64,000 nt of DNA. It comes from Methylophilales bacterium HTCC2181 (GTDB lineage: Bacteria > Pseudomonadota > Gammaproteobacteria > Burkholderiales > Methylophilaceae). Positions 8,952-17,950 of this stretch are shown here, one piece after another. The position numbers were made by a program, and so were the translations under genes. Where the stretch lies: contig AAUX01000001.1 of NCBI GenBank assembly GCA_000168995.1, positions 930,001 through 994,000 of the forward strand, in the 5' to 3' direction. Below the pieces are notes generated by a model. The model was not told the DNA's origin. It saw only the letters and a list, made by a program, of their open reading frames with translations, and searched no databases. How positions within the stretch are numbered: the first letter of the stretch is position 1; every line of letters starts with the position of its first letter.

Positions 8952-11240
8952 ATGAAAAGAATGTTATTTAATGCAACGCAATCCGAAGAGCTCAGGGTTG
9001 CCATTGTCAGTGATTCAAAACTTGAGGACCTCGATTTTGAGCGTGGTAATCGAGAACAACGCAAAAGCAATATATATAAAGCTGTAGTCACTAGAGTAGA
9101 GCCCTCCCTTGAAGCTGCATTCGTAAACTATGGAGTCGACAGACATGGATTTCTCCCGTTTAAGGAAATAGCCCCCGAATATTATTCAAAAAAATCTAGA
9201 AAAAAAGATTTGTCCATTAAAGACGTAATTAATGAGGGGCAAGAGATTATTGTTCAAGTTAGTAAGGATGAACGTGGTAATAAAGGTGCCGCCCTAACTA
9301 GCTACCTTTCTTTGGCTGGAAGATATATTGTTTTGATGCCAAACAATAATGATGGTGGGGGTATTTCAAGAAGAATCGAGGGTGAAGAAAGATCTGCTTT
9401 CAAAGAAGTTTTATCTCAACTAACGGTCACAAAAGGTACTAGCGTTATTGGTCGAACAGCAGGTATAGGTGCATCGGTAGAACAAATACAATGGGATCTT
9501 GATTACCTTAACCAGTTGTGGGAAGCAATTGAAAATGCTGCCAATGCACAGGAAGGACCTTTTCTGATTTACCAAGAAAGTAACTTGGTTATTAGGGCAA
9601 TACGTGACTACTTCTCTGCTGATATAGAAGAGGTATTAATTGATAAACAAGAAATATTTGATCAAGCCCATCAGTTCATGAGCCATGTGATGCCCGATTA
9701 CGCAGAGAGGGTAAAGCTTTACGAAGAAAATATTTCACTTTTTTCCAAATTTAACATTGAAAATCAAATTGAATCAGCTTTTCTCCGAGAGGTTCAGCTT
9801 CCCTCTGGTGGATCAATTGTAATTGACCATACCGAAGCATTAGTTTCTGTGGATGTAAACTCAAGTCGCTCAACAAAAGGTCGCGACATCGAAAATACTG
9901 CATTCAATACCAACCTTGAGGCTGCAAGCGAGCTTGCTAAGCAAATGCGATTGCGTGATATTGGGGGGTTAGTTGTTGTCGACTTTATTGATATGGAGCA
10001 TCAAAAAAATCAAAGAGAAGTTGAAAATCGTATGAGAGATGCCTTAAAGAACGACAAGGCAAGAATTCAACTTGGAAAAATATCACGATTTGGCTTGATG
10101 GAGCTATCCAGACAACGACTAAGGCCTAGTCTTGGAGACTCTATCAATGGGGTGTGTCCTAAATGTAGTGGAACAGGTCGTGTAAGAGATATCCAATCAA
10201 CCGCTCTTTACATGCTTAGACTAATACAAGATGAGGCAGCTAGGGATGAAAATCAAATCGTTTCCATCCAACTTCCTGTTGAGGTTGCAACACTTCTTTT
10301 GAATGAGAAAAGAGCTGCAATTAACGAATTAGAAGAGAAAACTCATAATGACATCGTGATTATACCTAATCGATACTTTGAGATTCCCAAATACTTAATT
10401 GAAAGGACGTCGAAAAAGTCAGGGAAGATAAGCTACACCGTAGTAGAGCCACCAGTTGAAGAGCTGGCTAATGGCGACGAAGACGTAGAGAAAGACAAAC
10501 TAACCCCTGTTGTTAAATCTGTGATGCCAGCGAATTCAAGCACCAAGAAAAATAAGCAAACTAAATCACTGCTTGGATTCTTTAAAAATCTAATTGGGTC
10601 TGATGATTCCGATGCTAATCATGATGATCGCGCTCAGGTCGAAATCACAAGCCCAGAAACAGTTAAAGGGAATGGGGATCAGCTTGAATCTGTTAATGAA
10701 AACAGAACTAATTCTAACTCAAACAGAAGGCCAGGGAGAAATAGAAGTAGAAAGCCAGGTTTCAATAAGAATCAACAACAAAGAAGAGAAAGAGGAGGAG
10801 AAGATGCAACGCCTCAACCATCCGTAATTAATAGCAAAGAAGTTGCTGAGGAAAATAATGTTGGTATAAAAACTCCTAACCAAAGGCGTGATAAACCAGT
10901 TGAGAGAATTATTGAAAAACAACAGGAAATTGTTTCGCAAGTAAAAGAGAAGCAGTCGGATGAGTTGTTGAGCACTAAACCAGATCCAAAGAAAAAGCCT
11001 GTAAGAAAAAGGGTTGCGCCACCAAAAGTTGATCTTGAAAAAGTAGGATTAAAGTTAGTTGAAACAAGCAAGACTGCAGTAAAAGAAATCGTTAAGGAGG
11101 AAGCTACAAAGCCTAAGCCAAGAAAAAAAGCTGCTTGGCAACAAACAGAGGTTGTGGTTAAGTCTTCAGAAAAGTTGCAAATGGTAGAAACAAAGAAAAA
11201 GCCGGCAGCAAAGCCTAAAAAGAGCGCAAAGAAAGACTAA
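8952..11240 (+). CDS. rne: Ribonuclease E
   Basis: RNase E is the main mRNA-decay and rRNA/tRNA-processing endonuclease and the scaffold of the degradosome. The 762-residue protein has an N-terminal S1 domain (about 35-120). Catalytic Asp lies in VSVDVNSSRS (about 301) and in VVVDFIDM (about 343). The Zn-link CPKCSGTG (Cys402/Cys405) bridges two protomers. After about residue 510 the chain is lysine/glutamate/asparagine rich and probably disordered, as expected for the degradosome-binding tail. This tail distinguishes it from the shorter RNase G. The start follows GGAGATAAGGTA. Its 3' end overlaps the convergent crcB gene by 26 bases. Confidence 0.94.
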   Translation: MKRMLFNATQSEELRVAIVSDSKLEDLDFERGNREQRKSNIYKAVVTRVEPSLEAAFVNYGVDRHGFLPFKEIAPEYYSKKSRKKDLSIKDVINEGQEIIVQVSKDERGNKGAALTSYLSLAGRYIVLMPNNNDGGGISRRIEGEERSAFKEVLSQLTVTKGTSVIGRTAGIGASVEQIQWDLDYLNQLWEAIENAANAQEGPFLIYQESNLVIRAIRDYFSADIEEVLIDKQEIFDQAHQFMSHVMPDYAERVKLYEENISLFSKFNIENQIESAFLREVQLPSGGSIVIDHTEALVSVDVNSSRSTKGRDIENTAFNTNLEAASELAKQMRLRDIGGLVVVDFIDMEHQKNQREVENRMRDALKNDKARIQLGKISRFGLMELSRQRLRPSLGDSINGVCPKCSGTGRVRDIQSTALYMLRLIQDEAARDENQIVSIQLPVEVATLLLNEKRAAINELEEKTHNDIVIIPNRYFEIPKYLIERTSKKSGKISYTVVEPPVEELANGDEDVEKDKLTPVVKSVMPANSSTKKNKQTKSLLGFFKNLIGSDDSDANHDDRAQVEITSPETVKGNGDQLESVNENRTNSNSNRRPGRNRSRKPGFNKNQQQRRERGGEDATPQPSVINSKEVAEENNVGIKTPNQRRDKPVERIIEKQQEIVSQVKEKQSDELLSTKPDPKKKPVRKRVAPPKVDLEKVGLKLVETSKTAVKEIVKEEATKPKPRKKAAWQQTEVVVKSSEKLQMVETKKKPAAKPKKSAKKD

Positions 11241-11598
11241 CGCAATAATAACCGGCGTAACATAAGACTAGAGCGCCGATAACGTGAGTAATCATAAAAA
11301 GGAGAGCTAAACCCAGCTCTCCTTTTTGCATGAGCTGAAACAAATCGGCAGTGTATGCTGAGAAAGTTGTTAACCCCCCCAGAAAACCTACATTGATAAT
11401 AAGTCTAATTTCATCAGAGATGTTTGTTGTAATCTGTAAGAAGGCAATAGATAAACCCATAAAAAAACCACCTAATAGGTTGGCAACTAAGCTACCTAAT
11501 GGCATTCCTGGGAACATAACTAGCATTCCAGCCCCAATCAACCATCGCATCCATGCCCCAATAGCCGCAGAAAAACCTATAAGAAAAAAATTAAGCAT
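11215..11598 (-). CDS. crcB: Fluoride channel CrcB (Fluc)
   Basis: CrcB/Fluc is a dual-topology dimeric membrane channel that exports fluoride. The 127-residue protein has four hydrophobic segments and the signature GFLGGLTTFSAY around residues 72-83, which lines the pore, together with the early GAWMRW and GSLVANLLGGF segments. It follows orn after only 2 bases, so there is no room for a fluoride riboswitch in front of it. The last 26 bases are shared antisense with the rne 3' end. Confidence 0.93.
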   Translation of the reverse strand: MLNFFLIGFSAAIGAWMRWLIGAGMLVMFPGMPLGSLVANLLGGFFMGLSIAFLQITTNISDEIRLIINVGFLGGLTTFSAYTADLFQLMQKGELGLALLFMITHVIGALVLCYAGYYCVSLSLRSF

Positions 11599-11600
11599 AG

Positions 11601-12152
11601 CTAAATTTTAATAAAATGCTCACGATAATACTTTAGCTCCTCAATCGATTCCATTATATCTGCCAATGCTTCATGCTTCCCTGCTTTTTTAAAGCCGTCA
11701 ATAATTTCTGGTTTCCAGCGCTTAGATAATTCTTTAAAAACACTTACATCGAGGTTGCGATAGTGAAAGAAGCTTTCGAGCTCCGGCATATGCTTAGCCA
11801 TAAATCTTCTGTCTTGGCATATAGAGTTACCACACATTGGTGACTTATTTTTTCCAACATATTTAGCCATAAATTCTAGTAGCTGTCTCGTTACTCCTTC
11901 TTCGTTATGTTTTGAATTTTTTACTTTCTCTATCAATCCTGATTTTCCATGGGTTCCTTGATTCCATGCATCCATTCTAGCTAGGACTGCATCCTCCTGA
12001 TGTATAACAAAGACCGGGCTCTCAGCAATAATCGTTAAGAAAGGATCAGTTATTACTACCGCAATCTCAAGTACCTTATCGTTTTCTGGGTCGAGGCCGC
12101 TCATCTCCATATCCAGCCAGATTAAATTATTATTGTTTTTTTCGTCCATCAT
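11601..12152 (-). CDS. orn: Oligoribonuclease
   Basis: Orn is the DEDDh 3'-5' exonuclease that degrades 2-5-mer RNAs and linear di-GMP. The protein of about 183 residues has the first acidic motif [11 protein letters not shown] (Asp/Glu near 14-16), an SKR-type segment, and the late [11 protein letters not shown] motif with catalytic His and Asp. I place the start at the ATG pair 12152/12149, which has GGAAATC just upstream; an in-frame frame to 12191 adds nothing family-like. The gene heads orn-crcB and is divergent from the M48 protease gene. Confidence 0.93.
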   Translation of the reverse strand: MMDEKNNNNLIWLDMEMSGLDPENDKVLEIAVVITDPFLTIIAESPVFVIHQEDAVLARMDAWNQGTHGKSGLIEKVKNSKHNEEGVTRQLLEFMAKYVGKNKSPMCGNSICQDRRFMAKHMPELESFFHYRNLDVSVFKELSKRWKPEIIDGFKKAGKHEALADIMESIEELKYYREHFIKI

Positions 12153-12255
12153 GATTTCCATTAAATTGTTTGATCGGGCCAGTTTTAGCACTCACTCTCT
12201 TACTTTAATTGCAATTTTACTGCACAATACACACTTTTACACAGAACTATTATCA

Positions 12256-13497
12256 ATGACAATCAATTACCAGTCTTTTTTTATCTTTCTTATTATCTTT
12301 GCTGCTAGTTTAGAGTTTTGGCTGAACAAAAGACAGATAAACCATGTCCAAAAAAATAAAAATAAAGTTCCCGTTGAATTCTCAAAAACTATAAAACTCA
12401 GAGATCATAAAAAAGCAGCTGACTATACTGTAGCAAAAACACAATTTGGATCATTCGGGTTGGTGGTTTCTGCATTCGTAACTTACTACCTCACTATTGG
12501 TGGAGGAATTAATGAAATTAATGCTGCAATGATCGACTATGATGTCTCTTCATTGCTTGGTGGATCATTAGTAGTTACTTTCTTGGCAGTTATTCTCTCT
12601 ATAGTTGAAATACCTAGTAATCTTTATAGCACCTATGTTATTGAGGAAAGGTTTGGTTTTAATAAAACAAAAGCGAAAACATTTATGAGCGATGTATTAA
12701 TTGATCTGGCAACAACAGCATTAGTGACGTTCGCTATTATGTATATTTCTTTATGGATTATATCGTCGCTAGGATCAAGTTGGTGGGTCTGGCTGTGGGT
12801 ATTTCTAAGCGCAGTGGTTGTAATCATGTCCGCTCTCGCACCGGCTCTTCAGCAATTAAAGAATAAGTTCTCACCACTAGAAGATAAAAAACTTAAAAGT
12901 AGTATTGAAAAGCTGCTAGTGAAGTGTGGCTTTGAATCAAAAGGCTTATTTATTATGAATGGCTCGCTTAGGAGTTCGCACGGAAATGCTTTTTTTGGAG
13001 GGTTTGGCAAGACAAAGCGAATTATCTTTTTCGACACTCTACTAGAAAAGCTATCTCATAAAGAAATTGAGGCAGTGATTGCTCACGAATTAGGTCACTT
13101 TAAAATGAATCACGTGAAAAAATTTATGGCTATTATGATCACTATTTTATTTCTAAGTCTTTATGTTCTAGGTGGCCTTAAAGATAATCCGCTTTTTTAT
13201 CAGGCCTTAGGAGTTTCGCAAATGACCGATGCTAACTTTCTTATGTTATTTAATTTCGTTTTATTAAATTATCTGTTCTTTTTTATCAAGCCTATAATGA
13301 CCTACTTATCAAGGAAGAATGAATACGAAGCGGATAGCTATGCATGTCTCTATACTCAAGGATCTGACCTTAAACAGTCTTTAACGAAGCTTTACCGTGA
13401 TAACGCCTCCACTTTGACACCTGACCCTCTATACTCGGCTTTTAATCACTCACACCCCCCAGCATTAATGCGAATTAAAGCAATAGACGGTCTATAA
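12256..13497 (+). CDS. M48 (Ste24-like) membrane metalloprotease
   Basis: The 413-residue polytopic zinc protease contains HELGH (His277, Glu278, His281) and the third-ligand motif EYEAD (Glu356-Asp360), with about six hydrophobic segments spread along the chain. This is the layout of CAAX-protease-1/Ste24-type M48 enzymes rather than the smaller HtpX. The start at 12256 (MTINYQSFF) is preferred: the frame extends to 12133 but that part overlaps the divergent orn start and does not look like protein. Its role in this bacterium (membrane protein quality control is likely) is inference. queD starts one base after its stop. Confidence 0.85.
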   Translation: MTINYQSFFIFLIIFAASLEFWLNKRQINHVQKNKNKVPVEFSKTIKLRDHKKAADYTVAKTQFGSFGLVVSAFVTYYLTIGGGINEINAAMIDYDVSSLLGGSLVVTFLAVILSIVEIPSNLYSTYVIEERFGFNKTKAKTFMSDVLIDLATTALVTFAIMYISLWIISSLGSSWWVWLWVFLSAVVVIMSALAPALQQLKNKFSPLEDKKLKSSIEKLLVKCGFESKGLFIMNGSLRSSHGNAFFGGFGKTKRIIFFDTLLEKLSHKEIEAVIAHELGHFKMNHVKKFMAIMITILFLSLYVLGGLKDNPLFYQALGVSQMTDANFLMLFNFVLLNYLFFFIKPIMTYLSRKNEYEADSYACLYTQGSDLKQSLTKLYRDNASTLTPDPLYSAFNHSHPPALMRIKAIDGL

Positions 13498-13498
13498 C

Positions 13499-13936
13499 AT
13501 GCAAATTACCACCAGAATGGAATTCGATGCCGGGCATAGAATTCCCAATCATAAAAGTTCCTGTAAAAATTTACATGGGCATCGTTACGCAATAGAGGTG
13601 ACAATTTCTGGGGAGATAGTAGAGCAGAAAAATGAGTCAAATTTTGGTATGGTCATGGATTTTAAAGATGCAAAAGAGGTAATTAAAAAACTTATCGTTG
13701 AACCATGGGACCACGCCTTTATTGTCTTTGAAAAAGACTTTGAGGTACTTGATTTTTTAAATGGCATGCAAGACCATAAAACCGTTGTACTGCCAAAGGT
13801 TCCGACTGCAGAAAATATGGCTCTAATTGCTTTTGAACTGCTTAGTGAGGCATTTTTAAAAGAATTTAAGGGTCTTATTAAACCAATTAATGTTCGACTC
13901 TTTGAGACCCCTAATAATTGGGCAGATGCTTCATAA
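13499..13936 (+). CDS. queD: 6-carboxy-5,6,7,8-tetrahydropterin synthase QueD
   Basis: QueD converts dihydroneopterin triphosphate to carboxytetrahydropterin, the second step of 7-deazaguanine/queuosine synthesis. The 145-residue protein has the Zn-binding histidines His13 (DAGHRI), His26 and His28 (HGH), catalytic Cys22, and the C-terminal RLFETPNNWA motif. It is coupled to the M48 protease gene (1-base gap) and complements queG at 2.9 kb. No other queuosine genes are seen in the window. Confidence 0.92.
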   Translation: MQITTRMEFDAGHRIPNHKSSCKNLHGHRYAIEVTISGEIVEQKNESNFGMVMDFKDAKEVIKKLIVEPWDHAFIVFEKDFEVLDFLNGMQDHKTVVLPKVPTAENMALIAFELLSEAFLKEFKGLIKPINVRLFETPNNWADAS

Positions 13937-13948
13937 CATATCTTGACG

Positions 13949-14494
13949 TTATTTTGGTTGCTTTATTTTTGAAATTTTTGTTCCCTCTAAAGATGCATTC
14001 ACCATTAATCCTTGAGGTGAAAAAATAAACGATATAACAGGGTCTTTTATATTCTCAACGGTAAGATCCTCACCGGCGCCAAAATTTGCAATGGCCACGC
14101 TACCATCAGCACCCCCATCCCACCCATCGCTATCTTTGAAGCGATTTAGAGCATTTTTGCTCAGGAACATGATGACTTCCGACCTCCTTTCTATGCCAAA
14201 CTGAAATCCTACGGAGCCCGATATATTGTTGTAGTATTGAATATTTTGATCATTAACACGCAATGCGCCTTCGCCGTAAGATCCACCAATTATCCAACCT
14301 GCTTTTATAATGCTTGGGAAGACTAATATTCCCTCCGCCTTGCCTGCTAAAGTTTTTGCTGCTGGTGAAAATTCAAAAAGCTTTTGGAGAACCTCGTCGA
14401 TTTGGGCATCTATTTCTACCTTGGAGTCAGAAAAGGCAATTTGTGAAAAGGATAGTGTGAATATTAAAAACCAAAAATTTAACCATCTACTCAT
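13949..14494 (-). CDS. Exported SYLF/YSC84-domain protein
   Basis: The 181-residue protein has a signal peptide (about 1-22, cut before SDSKVEID). The rest is a SYLF-type domain: an AKTLAGKAEGILVFPSI entry, a GWIIGGSYGEGAL glycine-rich strand, and later GSVAIANFGAG and VISFIFSPQGLM segments. Bacterial SYLF proteins are periplasmic or lipid-associated with no settled function. It is transcribed alone, converging on queD at 12 bases, and is separated from mxaL by 118 bases in which I see no strong terminator. Confidence 0.8.
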   Translation of the reverse strand: MSRWLNFWFLIFTLSFSQIAFSDSKVEIDAQIDEVLQKLFEFSPAAKTLAGKAEGILVFPSIIKAGWIIGGSYGEGALRVNDQNIQYYNNISGSVGFQFGIERRSEVIMFLSKNALNRFKDSDGWDGGADGSVAIANFGAGEDLTVENIKDPVISFIFSPQGLMVNASLEGTKISKIKQPK

Positions 14495-14612
14495 CTCTCG
14501 TTTCCTTTTTTAATCTATTCTTAATTATTACACTTCATAAAATAAAAGCAAGGTAGGGAGTAAGTTCAAAGAGCTGGAGCCAGACTTATCTTGAGTTAGA
14601 TATATTGCAAGG

Positions 14613-15584
14613 CTAGCGGTTTGATATTAAGCTTAACAATGCCGTTAGCTTCCTTCTTAAATGAAGTGCAACTATAAGAAGTAAGCCGATGAAAATAGCA
14701 GGACGCTCCAATTGAAAGTCAGATTGAATCTTTTGATGCGGTCGATTATCTAAGATTTTTTTAGTGAATGTATCTGATAACTCACCTTTAATGTATTGTG
14801 ATTTTATTTGTTCTGATAAAGATATTAAATAGTCCTCATACAACTTAGTAAGATACCTCTCGTAATCTGCTGAAGCAACAGATGGATCAGGCTCATCTTT
14901 TCCACTATCACTATTTCTTGATCCCGTTGCCCCGGGAAGTGAGTCATAAATGTCTGATCCCCAGTATCCAACATACATATTTCTTGAATTATATCGCTTA
15001 ACAGGAACGGGAACGTTCCCTCCAATACCAACAAAAATTAACTCTTCCCCTAAATTAAAATCGTCCAGGTTAACTCGATTAATCGCATTTACCTTTGGGG
15101 CCTCATCACCATCAGTAAAAAAAAGAATTTTTGATGGGAAGTTTAGGCTGTCTTGCATTTTAGCAGCTGACTTTATACCAAATGTGATTCGCGAGTTTCC
15201 TTTCCAAGCCATTCTCCATTCAAGCTTGCTGATAGTATCCATCAACTCATCATAATTCTTACACTTTTCTACTGGTTCAATAATATTGGCAATATTATCT
15301 GCAACAAAAATATTAATGCTAAAAAAACTTCCACAATCTGACCTGTCAATGATGTTTTTTAAGAGGAGCTTGGTATATTCAATTCGGGTAACTGGGCTAT
15401 CCTTGACGAGTAAGTCTTCAGCATTCATCGATTGTGATACATCTACAAGGAGCATGTAACTGGTAATTGACTTCTTCAGCTGAACTGTTGGATTATTTAT
15501 AGCTAGAAGGCATAGTAATGCCAGTAGCACCATTACTGTTAGCTCTGTTTTATTTCTTAGAATATTGATAATGCCTGCAATCAT
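14613..15584 (-). CDS. mxaL: Methanol dehydrogenase maturation protein MxaL (VWA domain)
   Basis: MxaL is a membrane-anchored von Willebrand A protein of the Mxa maturation complex, implicated with MxaA and MxaK in calcium insertion into PQQ methanol dehydrogenase. The 323-residue protein has a transmembrane helix at about 16-30, a MIDAS motif at Asp48-x-Ser50-x-Ser52, and a second helix near 293-312 followed by a basic tail. It overlaps mxaK by 4 bases and is the last gene of the block. The family call rests on order and VWA/TM layout together, since VWA proteins are common. Confidence 0.85.
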   Translation of the reverse strand: MIAGIINILRNKTELTVMVLLALLCLLAINNPTVQLKKSITSYMLLVDVSQSMNAEDLLVKDSPVTRIEYTKLLLKNIIDRSDCGSFFSINIFVADNIANIIEPVEKCKNYDELMDTISKLEWRMAWKGNSRITFGIKSAAKMQDSLNFPSKILFFTDGDEAPKVNAINRVNLDDFNLGEELIFVGIGGNVPVPVKRYNSRNMYVGYWGSDIYDSLPGATGSRNSDSGKDEPDPSVASADYERYLTKLYEDYLISLSEQIKSQYIKGELSDTFTKKILDNRPHQKIQSDFQLERPAIFIGLLLIVALHLRRKLTALLSLISNR

Positions 15585-16126
15585 GGCAAACCAATAGGAA
15601 TATTACTGAGTTCCTGAACAGATTGCTCAGATATAATCTTTGATGCCTCAGTTGGTATGGAGGAGAGTAGTAAGCTTAAATTAAATTTTGCCATGCTATT
15701 GTCAGGGTTTATAGCCAATGACTTCTCAAGCGCAATGATAGCGCTTTGCAGTTTTTGAAAATTTTCTGCGGTAACTTTCCCATCATCGCTGAGTGGTTTA
15801 GTTAATGCATCCTTAAGATACAATGTCCCTATATTGTAATAAATCTCATCAATATTTCTGCTCTCGGGAAACATCTTCAATAGTCGTGTAAACTTTTCTA
15901 TTGCATTGTCATACTCGCCCTGCTCTCCAAGTTGGTAGGCAGAAGAATACAAGCTAAGAAATTCATAGTTATCGTTAATTATCAATTCGTCCTTTACTAA
16001 TTTTTGGTTAATCTCCGACACCTCAACAATCCTGCTGAACTCATAAAAAGAAAATAAAAGAAGACCTAAAAAAAGAATAGAAAAATAACGACCTTTTAGA
16101 TTGAAAATACTTTTTAACATCTTCAT
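15581..16126 (-). CDS. mxaK: Methanol dehydrogenase maturation protein MxaK
   Basis: The 181-residue protein has one N-terminal membrane helix (about 13-30) and a tetratricopeptide-like region: QLGEQGEYDNAIEKFTRLL near 67, then a second unit around AIIALEKSLAINPDNSMAKF. In methylotrophs MxaK lies between MxaC and MxaL and is needed for active, Ca-loaded methanol dehydrogenase; it probably scaffolds the VWA partners on the periplasmic side (inference). The 4-base overlap with mxaL and the 3-base gap from mxaC show strict coupling. Confidence 0.82.
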   Translation of the reverse strand: MKMLKSIFNLKGRYFSILFLGLLLFSFYEFSRIVEVSEINQKLVKDELIINDNYEFLSLYSSAYQLGEQGEYDNAIEKFTRLLKMFPESRNIDEIYYNIGTLYLKDALTKPLSDDGKVTAENFQKLQSAIIALEKSLAINPDNSMAKFNLSLLLSSIPTEASKIISEQSVQELSNIPIGLP

Positions 16127-16129
16127 AAG

Positions 16130-17086
16130 TTAGACCTTAATATTTTTAATGGCAATGAGAGATACAATTAGCGCTAATAATAATTTCAAAATTGACGGGT
16201 TATAATTTTTTCCGGGTATATCTCTTTCAATTTTGATGGGTTTTTTTTCTTTTTGATCAATATCAGCAATGGCGCTTGAAAGTGCATCGGGATTCTCAGC
16301 TTCGTATGCTTTATATTCGGTTTTAAGTGACTTAAAAAAATTGTCGAGTTTGATGACGGTCGGCTCCCTACCCTCAAGATAAGTATTTCCTGAGAATAAG
16401 CTAACATCATTAGGTTCTTTAATAATGATCCAATATAAATTTATTTTTTTTTCATTTAACATTTCCGCAATTCTTTCCTTAACCCTCTTGGATATTTTTC
16501 CGGCTCCGTCTGACAAAAGGACTAAGGCCTGAGATCCTGTTGTCTCAATTTCACTAAACATAAAAAGTCCTGATGTAATACCAGACCCTATGTTTGTTTG
16601 ATTAATCGAAGATCCTGTCGCTGCATCAATAGCTGCGTAGGTATAGCTTCTATTTTTAGTAATTTTTGAAGCGTAAAGTGCTGAGTTTGAAAACCCAACT
16701 ATACCAATCATATCCGATGGGCGTTGATCAATAAAATCCTTCAATATCCTTCTTGCAGCGAGTGATTTAATTTCAGACTTATTGTCATCGTCACCAATAA
16801 ATGGTTTTGCCATACTCACACTTCTATCAATTAGGAAGACAAGCTGAGCACCTTTACCGATTTCCGTAATGGATGTTGATTTGGACCAAGGATTTGCAAG
16901 AATAACCACCAATAGGAAAATAATGAGGGACATAAGAGATCGGCATAGCATAGTAATTTTTTTGGAAATACCGTCTTGTTCAAATATTTTTATACTGCTT
17001 ATAGCCGTATTGTCAGATATTGACACCATAAAAGGTAAGACCGATAAGGGTAACAATAACAGCCAAAGTGGATGAATAAAGTCCAA
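16130..17086 (-). CDS. mxaC: Methanol dehydrogenase maturation protein MxaC (BatA-like VWA)
   Basis: The 318-residue membrane VWA protein has hydrophobic segments at about 5-22 and 50-66 and near the C-terminus. A MIDAS triad Asp87-x-Ser89-x-Ser91 (LIDRSVSMAK) opens the VWA domain, with LVLLSDGAGK further on. This is the BatA/Aerotolerance-like layout shown by MxaC. Its start directly abuts the mxaA stop (no gap). It contains an A9 tract near 16443-16451, but tracts of this length are frequent in this AT-rich sequence. Confidence 0.85.
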   Translation of the reverse strand: MDFIHPLWLLLLPLSVLPFMVSISDNTAISSIKIFEQDGISKKITMLCRSLMSLIIFLLVVILANPWSKSTSITEIGKGAQLVFLIDRSVSMAKPFIGDDDNKSEIKSLAARRILKDFIDQRPSDMIGIVGFSNSALYASKITKNRSYTYAAIDAATGSSINQTNIGSGITSGLFMFSEIETTGSQALVLLSDGAGKISKRVKERIAEMLNEKKINLYWIIIKEPNDVSLFSGNTYLEGREPTVIKLDNFFKSLKTEYKAYEAENPDALSSAIADIDQKEKKPIKIERDIPGKNYNPSILKLLLALIVSLIAIKNIKV

Positions 17087-17950
17087 CTACAATTTTCTCT
17101 CTATAATTTTCAGTTCATTTGAAAGGTAAAGAATCTTATCAAATCGACTTTTTGAGTAGAAGGATTCCGATGAATAAACCTCATCATTCGTTATATCTAC
17201 GAACGCTTTAATCTCATGTTTGAAAGAAAAATATTTTGATTTATTAGAGATAAGCTTATCAATACTATCGCCATTCATGTTTTGTCCAAAGGCCTTATTA
17301 CAACCGTCCATTAGGACAAGTACCGACTCATCATAGCTCTCTTCATTGCCTAGGCGGTGTAAGGGCTTAATTTTTTTATTGGCTTTTGTAAAAGGGCCAT
17401 TCATTCTGGTGACAAAAGTTAGATCCATCTTTTTATAAAGGAGTATAAGCAGGACAGAAAAGGAAAGAGCTAGCAGTGCGAACAATGGCTGCCTGCTATG
17501 ATTTAATGGGTTAGGTTTAATTTGACCAAGGGAATTGAGAAGGATCTCATTAAGGTCTGAAGATGCAATGCGAGAAAACCAGTAACTTTTAGTAGATATT
17601 TCTAGCTCATCATCACCAATCTTATAATGGTGCGTTGGTAATGCATACTTTTTTCCCTCAGATCTATGAAAAATCTGGTAAGTAATTATATTAAAAAAGG
17701 TGTGCTCACCACCTTTACTAACATTATGACTTTCCTGCCTCACCAAACGAATGCCTACATTTTTCTTGACCAATAATTTTGGAGCATCTGAAAAAGGTTC
17801 TTTTGTGGTTATTTTATCCTCAACTAAGATCAAGTCACCAAGCTGAAATCCATGTTTAAAATTACTGATATTGCTTTCAAAATTATATTCCGCAGCAAAG
17901 GCGAAGGTGCTGATAGCTGCGGTAAAAAAGAAGATCAGGATCCGGATCAT
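17087..17950 (-). CDS. mxaA: Methanol dehydrogenase calcium-insertion protein MxaA
   Basis: MxaA is required for methanol dehydrogenase activity, probably for placing the metal next to PQQ. The 287-residue protein has a signal peptide (about 1-19, cut after FAFA), a periplasmic domain of about 135 residues, one membrane helix near 157-175, and a cytoplasmic tail of about 110 residues, the usual MxaA topology. The start overlaps the mxaS stop by 4 bases (ATGA). The sequence has no catalytic motif of its own; identification leans on topology and on its fixed place between mxaS and mxaC. Confidence 0.85.
   Translation of the reverse strand: MIRILIFFFTAAISTFAFAAEYNFESNISNFKHGFQLGDLILVEDKITTKEPFSDAPKLLVKKNVGIRLVRQESHNVSKGGEHTFFNIITYQIFHRSEGKKYALPTHHYKIGDDELEISTKSYWFSRIASSDLNEILLNSLGQIKPNPLNHSRQPLFALLALSFSVLLILLYKKMDLTFVTRMNGPFTKANKKIKPLHRLGNEESYDESVLVLMDGCNKAFGQNMNGDSIDKLISNKSKYFSFKHEIKAFVDITNDEVYSSESFYSKSRFDKILYLSNELKIIERKL

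Noticed and set aside
10594-11071. Overlapping open frames on both strands in the 3' part of rne.
   Set aside because: They arise from the biased lysine/glutamate/asparagine coding of the RNase E tail and lack start signals or family features.
11599-11600. A fluoride riboswitch before crcB.
   Set aside because: Only two bases separate orn and crcB, so there is no leader to hold one.
16443-16451. A9 tract in mxaC considered as a phase-variation or slippage site.
   Set aside because: Runs of eight to ten A or T occur in many genes here, including ispG, the OppF-like gene and the flippase gene, so length alone carries no weight.
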